Assembly: GCA_041662005.1 (NCBI GenBank)
Contig: JBAZTJ010000049.1
Span: 1 to 17,648 of the forward strand
Direction of reading: 5' to 3'
Source: DATHXC01 sp041662005
GTDB lineage: Bacteria; Pseudomonadota; Gammaproteobacteria; Burkholderiales; Methylophilaceae
Length of the DNA: 17,648 bases
This document shows positions 13,821 through 17,648 of the stretch, piece by piece. Under the pieces are notes generated by a model. The model saw only the letters and a list, made by a program, of their open reading frames with translations. It had not been told where the DNA came from and did no database searches. The first letter of the stretch is position 1; every line of letters starts with the position of its first letter. The translations under genes were made by a program, and so were the position numbers.

Positions 13821-15275
13821 ATGAAACAAAGCTTACAACTCAAATTTTCCCAACACCTCGCGCTGACACCGCAGCTACAGCAATCCATTCGGCTGCTGCA
13901 ACTGTCTACGCTAGAGCTTAATCAGGAACTGGAAACCATCCTGCAGGAAAACCCCTTGCTGGAGCGTGCTGATAAAAACGAAGACGGCTCATCAATCGCC
14001 GACAGCTACATTCCATCCGGCTCTGCGCCGGAAACCAGCACACCGGCCCCTGCCGACAAGGCTGAGGGTGAAAGCCCACGCCAGGAAGAGTTCGGTGATG
14101 ATTACTTCGAGTTCGCAGGCAGTAATCGCTGGGAAGAAAACAACTCCGGCAGTGACGACGACAATGATTTTGGCTTTCAGGAATCCATATCCCTGACTTT
14201 ACGCGAACACCTGATCAGCCAGATTTCGCTAATGCCGCTATCCGAGCGCGACCAGACGTTATGCAGCTTGCTGGTTGATGCCATCAATGATGACGGCTAC
14301 TTGGAGCAACCGCTGGAAGAGCTGGCGGAAATCCTACCACCAGAATTGGAAGTCGACCTGCTGGAACTGCAGACCGCACTCAAGCATATCCAGCATCTGG
14401 ACCCACCCGGCATAGGCGCGCGCAACCTGGCAGAGTGCCTGTCACTGCAACTACAAGCCATGCCTGAGGACACCCCGTATTTGGCGCTGGCGCGCACCGT
14501 AGCAGAGCAGCACCTGCAGTTGCTGGCTACCCGCGATTACGTCAAGTTACGCAAAATCCTGCACTGCGAGGATGAAACGTTGCGTTGTGTGCAGCAGCTG
14601 GTCACCCAGCTAAACCCAAGACCGGGCGGCGAATTTACCAAGATAGGCTCGGATCATTACATCCAGCACGAAATCATCGTCAAGAAAACCAAGGGTATCT
14701 GGATCGCCAGCCTGAATGACGAAGTGGTGCCCAAGTTACGCATCAACCAGTTGTATGCGGGCATCCTCAAGCGTAATCGCGACAGCTCTAGCCAATACCT
14801 GATGAGCCAGATGCAGGAAGCCAAGTGGATGATCAAGAATATCCAGCAGCGCTTTTCCACCATCTTGCGCGTATCGCAAGCCATTGTGGATAGACAGCGC
14901 AACTTCTTCGAACACGGCGAAGTCGCCATGCGTCCACTGGTGTTGCGTGAGATTGCCGACGAGCTGGAGTTGCACGAATCCACAGTGTCACGCGTGACTA
15001 CACGTAAGTACATGCTCACACCACGTGGGGTTTTCGAGCTCAAATACTTCTTTGGCAGCCACGTAGCTACGGAGTCAGGCGGCGCTTGCTCGGCGACGGC
15101 AATCCGTGCGCTCATCAAGCAGATGGTGACAGAAGAAAACCCGAAAAAACCATTATCAGATAATCAGATCACCGATATTCTGAGCAAACAAGGCATCGTC
15201 GTTGCGAGGCGCACGATTGCCAAGTACCGCGAGTCTCTCAACATACCCGCGGCAAACCAACGCAAATCGCTGTAG
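13821..15275 (+). CDS. rpoN: RpoN, RNA polymerase sigma-54 factor
   Basis: Sigma-54 directs RNA polymerase to -24/-12 promoters that need AAA+ activators. The 484-residue protein begins with region I, MKQSLQLKFSQHLALTPQLQQSIRLLQLS, followed by the conserved ELxxELExxLxENPLLE. An acidic linker (region II, about 52-120) is rich in Asp, Glu and Ser. The core-binding domain has LREHLISQI, the repeated LDPPGIGARNLAECL and LNPRPGG. The DNA-binding part includes RLRINQLYxG-like LRINQLYAG, the HTH region ADELELHESTVSRVTTRKYMLTPRGVFELKYFF, and the RpoN box ARRTIAKYRE (462-471). All expected regions are intact. The position after lptB and before hpf is conserved in proteobacteria. Confidence 0.98.
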   Translation: MKQSLQLKFSQHLALTPQLQQSIRLLQLSTLELNQELETILQENPLLERADKNEDGSSIADSYIPSGSAPETSTPAPADKAEGESPRQEEFGDDYFEFAGSNRWEENNSGSDDDNDFGFQESISLTLREHLISQISLMPLSERDQTLCSLLVDAINDDGYLEQPLEELAEILPPELEVDLLELQTALKHIQHLDPPGIGARNLAECLSLQLQAMPEDTPYLALARTVAEQHLQLLATRDYVKLRKILHCEDETLRCVQQLVTQLNPRPGGEFTKIGSDHYIQHEIIVKKTKGIWIASLNDEVVPKLRINQLYAGILKRNRDSSSQYLMSQMQEAKWMIKNIQQRFSTILRVSQAIVDRQRNFFEHGEVAMRPLVLREIADELELHESTVSRVTTRKYMLTPRGVFELKYFFGSHVATESGGACSATAIRALIKQMVTEENPKKPLSDNQITDILSKQGIVVARRTIAKYRESLNIPAANQRKSL

Positions 15276-15293
15276 CTTTTGCGGTGATTTGCG
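15261..15293 (+). terminator. Stem-loop across the rpoN stop codon
   Basis: CGCAAATC (15261-15268) pairs with GATTTGCG (15286-15293), extended by a G:T and a C:G pair, with a 13-base loop holding the rpoN stop. There is no following T-run. It may attenuate transcription or protect the message between rpoN and the strongly translated hpf. Confidence 0.4.
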
Positions 15294-15314
15294 TCAATTA
15301 GTAAGTTTTACTTT

Positions 15315-15320
15315 AAGGAG
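15315..15320 (+). promoter_or_regulatory. Strong Shine-Dalgarno of hpf
   Basis: AAGGAG lies 6 bp before the ATG at 15327. It is the strongest ribosome-binding site of the series, fitting high-level translation of the hibernation factor. Confidence 0.75.
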
Positions 15321-15326
15321 TCAATC

Positions 15327-15668
15327 ATGAACTTAAACCTCACCGGTCACCACCTCGAAATCACTCCAGCCATGCGCGAATATATCCAGAGCAAGCTGGC
15401 ACGAGTCAGTAACCACTTCGATCACGTGATAGATCTGAAAGTCACCGTGAGCGTTGAGAAACTGGTGCAAAAGGTTGAAGCCACTATCCACGTGCCTGGC
15501 AACGACATCCATGCCGAGAGCAGTGATGAGAATATGTACAGCGCCATAGACACCCTCGCCGACAAACTGGACCGCCAAGTGCTTAAGTACAAGGAAAAGC
15601 GCGGCGATCACCACATGAGTAATGGCGCTTTGAAACACCAGCAGGTGTCCGAAGCTGAACCTGAGTAA
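15327..15668 (+). CDS. hpf: Hpf, ribosome hibernation promoting factor (short form)
   Basis: Binds the 30S decoding channel and promotes 70S inactivation or dimerisation in slow growth. The 113-residue protein shows the family fold: MNLNLTGHHLEITPAMREYIQSKL, then HFDHVIDLKVTVSVEK, VEATIHVPGNDIHAESSDENMYSAIDTLADKLDRQVLKYKEK. It has no long C-terminal dimerisation domain, so it is a short HPF; E. coli HPF has 95 residues, and the extra part here is a polar tail. Encoded 51 bp after rpoN with its own strong ribosome-binding site. In several proteobacteria ptsN follows hpf; here hprK follows directly. Confidence 0.96.
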   Translation: MNLNLTGHHLEITPAMREYIQSKLARVSNHFDHVIDLKVTVSVEKLVQKVEATIHVPGNDIHAESSDENMYSAIDTLADKLDRQVLKYKEKRGDHHMSNGALKHQQVSEAEPE

Positions 15669-15683
15669 TTTTTAACCAGAACC

Positions 15684-16658
15684 ATGGCTGAGATTAGCGT
15701 AAACCAGTTATACAAAGACACCCGTCGCAACCTCAAGTTAACGTGGGTGGCTGGTAATGCGGGCGGTGACAATCTGCTATCAAGCGAGACTGTCACCAAG
15801 CCTTCGCTGGCGCTAATCGGCCATCTCAATTTTGTGCATCCCAACCGCGTCCAGGTATTGGGGTGTGCTGAAATGGATTATTTGCGCAGCCTGAAAACCA
15901 AGGAGCTCGCACAATCCATACGCAACCTGTTTTCGACTGACCTCGCTGCGGTAGTCGTCGCCAATGGCGAAGCACCGCCCGATGAGTTGCTGGCAGCGGC
16001 AGACGAATACCGCACGCCATTATTTACCTCTCCTTTGCAGAGCCCCGGCCTGATGGATGTGCTGAGCCACTATCTGGCGCAAGCCGTTGCCGAATCAGTC
16101 AGTTCGCATGGGGTGTTCATTGAGGTGCAGGGCTTCGGCGTACTGATAGAAGGTAGCCCCGCCATCGGCAAGAGCGAACTGGCACTTGAGTTGATCTCGC
16201 GTGGCCATCGCCTGGTGGCAGATGATATCGTGGATTTTTTTCGCATCGCGCCGGACCGCATAGAGGGCCGTTGCCCGGCATTACTGCAGGATTTCCTGGA
16301 AGTCCGCGGGCTGGGTGTGCTGAATATACGCGCCCTGTTTGGCGATAACGCGGTAAAACCGACCAAACCGCTGGACCTGATCGTCCAGCTGGAAATGGCG
16401 GATACCCTGAGCCCGCAAAAGCTGGACAGGCTAAAAATCAAATCACACAATGAAAAGATCCTGGGTGTGAAGATCCCCAAAGTTATGATACCCGTAGCAG
16501 CAGGCCGCAATATCGCGGTGCTGGTAGAGGTGGCAGTGCGCAATCACGTGCTGGTATTACGCGGCATCAATGGCACCAAACAATTCATGCAGCGTCAACA
16601 TCGCGAGATGAACCGTTCAGCCAAAAAAGACCCCAAGCACACGCAGAAAACCGAGTAG
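15684..16658 (+). CDS. hprK: HprK, HPr kinase/phosphorylase with variant P-loop
   Basis: HprK phosphorylates and dephosphorylates a serine of HPr. In betaproteobacteria it belongs to an incomplete, regulatory phosphotransferase chain. The 324-residue protein has the N-terminal domain (GHLNFVHPNRVQVLG) and the kinase domain with the conserved SHGVF histidine (142), a P-loop at 157-164, RGHRLVADD (Asp180/181), and the signature LEVRGLGVLNIRALFG. It ends in AAGRNIAVLVEVAVRNHVLVLRGI. The P-loop reads GSPAIGKS, where family members usually have GDSGxGKS. The Walker A frame and Lys163 are kept, but three loop residues differ. A basic tail ends the chain. The start has no clear Shine-Dalgarno. It lies 15 bp after hpf and 9 bp before rapZ. 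Confidence 0.93.
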   Translation: MAEISVNQLYKDTRRNLKLTWVAGNAGGDNLLSSETVTKPSLALIGHLNFVHPNRVQVLGCAEMDYLRSLKTKELAQSIRNLFSTDLAAVVVANGEAPPDELLAAADEYRTPLFTSPLQSPGLMDVLSHYLAQAVAESVSSHGVFIEVQGFGVLIEGSPAIGKSELALELISRGHRLVADDIVDFFRIAPDRIEGRCPALLQDFLEVRGLGVLNIRALFGDNAVKPTKPLDLIVQLEMADTLSPQKLDRLKIKSHNEKILGVKIPKVMIPVAAGRNIAVLVEVAVRNHVLVLRGINGTKQFMQRQHREMNRSAKKDPKHTQKTE

Positions 16659-16667
16659 CCAGCGAAT

Positions 16668-17531
16668 ATGTCCATGTCCTCCTCGATGCAACTGGTAGTA
16701 GTCACCGGCCTCTCCGGCTCCGGTAAAAGCATCGTGCTCAAGGCGCTGGAAGATAATGGCTATTACTGCGTCGACAACCTGCCGGCTACCCTGCTGCCGC
16801 AAATCTGGCAGCACCTGGGGGCCATCAAGCAAGAGCGCATCGCCATCAGCATAGACACCCGCAGTGCCTCGCTGGAAGCTCTGCCCGACAACATTCAGGC
16901 ACTCAAGGCACAAGGCATTGCCGTCAAGGTGTTGTTTCTGGAATCGAATGTAGAAACCCTGGTTAAACGCTTTAGCGAAACCCGCCGCCGCCATCCGCTG
17001 AGTAACGACAGCACGACACTGGCAGAGAGCATCAAGCTGGAGCGCGAGCTGCTGAGCCCGCTGGCAGACCTGGGACACCATATCGACACCAGCAACCTGA
17101 GCGCCAATAGCTTGCGCGGCTGGGTCAAGGATTTTGCCGCGCAGGACAGCAGTGGCCTGACCCTGTTATTTGCTTCATTCGGCTTCAAACACGGCGCTCC
17201 GCTGGATGCCGACTTTGTATTTGACGTACGTTGCCTGCCCAATCCGCATTACGATCCGTTGCTACGCCCTCTCACCGGGCAGGATGAGCCGGTGAAAGCG
17301 TTTTTGGCCAGCCAGCCCACAGTCCATGATATGTACGAAGATATTCGCGGTTTTGTCGAGCGCTGGCTGCCCTGCTTTGCCAACGACAACCGTAGCTACC
17401 TCACAGTCGCTGTCGGTTGCACTGGTGGACAACATCGATCAGTACACCTGGTGGAAGAGTTGGGCAAATATTTTGCAATGCATAAGCAGAAAGTATTAAT
17501 CAGGCATAGAGAACTGGAATTGACATCATGA
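16668..17531 (+). CDS. rapZ: RapZ, P-loop RNA-binding/nucleotide-sensing protein
   Basis: In E. coli RapZ steers degradation of the small RNA GlmZ and so controls GlmS and amino-sugar supply to the cell envelope; in betaproteobacteria the target is unknown. The 287-residue protein has Walker A GLSGSGKS (14-21), the CVDNLPATLLPQ segment, SIDTRS, FLESN and RRRHPLS. The highly conserved C-terminal half includes SFGFKHG-P-DADFVFDVRCLPNPHYD, LTGQDEPV and VAVGCTGGQHRSVHLVEEL, with a basic end (HKQKVLIRHREL) like the RNA-binding tail. Starts at 16668, 16674 or 16686 are all possible; none has a clear ribosome-binding site. Its stop overlaps the next ATG (17528-17531). Confidence 0.95.
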   Translation: MSMSSSMQLVVVTGLSGSGKSIVLKALEDNGYYCVDNLPATLLPQIWQHLGAIKQERIAISIDTRSASLEALPDNIQALKAQGIAVKVLFLESNVETLVKRFSETRRRHPLSNDSTTLAESIKLERELLSPLADLGHHIDTSNLSANSLRGWVKDFAAQDSSGLTLLFASFGFKHGAPLDADFVFDVRCLPNPHYDPLLRPLTGQDEPVKAFLASQPTVHDMYEDIRGFVERWLPCFANDNRSYLTVAVGCTGGQHRSVHLVEELGKYFAMHKQKVLIRHRELELTS

Positions 17532-17648
17532 TCGGTATTCTAATAATTGCCCACGGCACACTGGGCGAAAGCTTGATTCACTGTGCCAGCCACGTCATGG
17601 GGTCCAGACCACCTCAGCTGAATCAGCTCGGCATAGGTATGCATGACG
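17528..17648 (+). CDS. PTS EIIA(Man)-type domain protein, cut by the window end
   Basis: Only 40 complete codons are visible: MIGILIIAHGTLGESLI then CASHVMG and QLNQLGI. This is the N-terminus of a PTS EIIA component of the mannose/fructose family, with the phosphorylated histidine expected at His9. It overlaps the rapZ stop by four bases (ATGA). In betaproteobacteria such a protein is usually followed by ptsH and ptsI and serves in regulation rather than sugar uptake. That part lies outside the window. Confidence 0.9.
   Translation, partial: MIGILIIAHGTLGESLIHCASHVMGSRPPQLNQLGIGMHD

Noticed and set aside
1..17648. CRISPR arrays, tRNA or rRNA genes, toxin-antitoxin pairs and defence systems
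   Set aside because: No regularly spaced direct repeats, cloverleaf-like segments or recognisable defence proteins were seen on reading both strands; an RNA search (tRNAscan, Rfam) was not possible here.

Overview
The window is a piece of a proteobacterial chromosome, almost certainly betaproteobacterial. The gene order kdsD-kdsC-lptC-lptA-lptB-rpoN-hpf-hprK-rapZ-EIIA(Man), with HPr kinase between hpf and rapZ, points there. A family such as Methylophilaceae or another Nitrosomonadales group is a guess. The run of ten N at 444-453 shows that this is draft (scaffolded) sequence. Most of the window is conserved housekeeping sequence, tightly packed and intact. I do not see a clear new defence, secretion or mobile system.

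Left part (1-5449): purM (minus, broken only by the N gap) is divergent from an AI-2E/PerM-family membrane protein, which overlaps hda by an ATGA junction. Convergent to hda lie a short PhnA/YjdM-type protein and a minus-strand set bepA-like protease, soxY, soxZ. In E. coli purM, hda, bepA and perM also lie close together, so this is a reshuffled ancestral neighbourhood with soxYZ and a yjdM-like gene added. Hda is noticeably shortened inside its AAA+ core. SoxY has a non-canonical C-terminal cysteine motif.

Middle (5530-8006): moaC is divergent from bepA and is followed by an AT-rich orphan gene for a two-helix membrane protein. Next comes an intergenic block built from nested inverted repeats: a 99-bp segment with perfect 11-bp terminal inverted repeats, bounded exactly by 10-bp direct repeats, then two strong hairpins. 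This is the best candidate for something mobile. After it, thiO (glycine oxidase) overlaps the end of a CPA2 K+/H+ antiporter gene, both on the minus strand.

Right part (9982-17648): from a divergent regulatory region runs a long co-directional series. kdsD and kdsC make Kdo precursors. LptC, LptA and LptB are part of the lipopolysaccharide transport machine. RpoN is sigma-54. Hpf hibernates ribosomes. HprK, RapZ and an EIIA(Man) domain (cut by the window end) form the phosphotransfer/regulatory tail. Compared with E. coli, hprK stands where ptsN would be and EIIA(Man) where npr would be. HprK carries an unusual P-loop.
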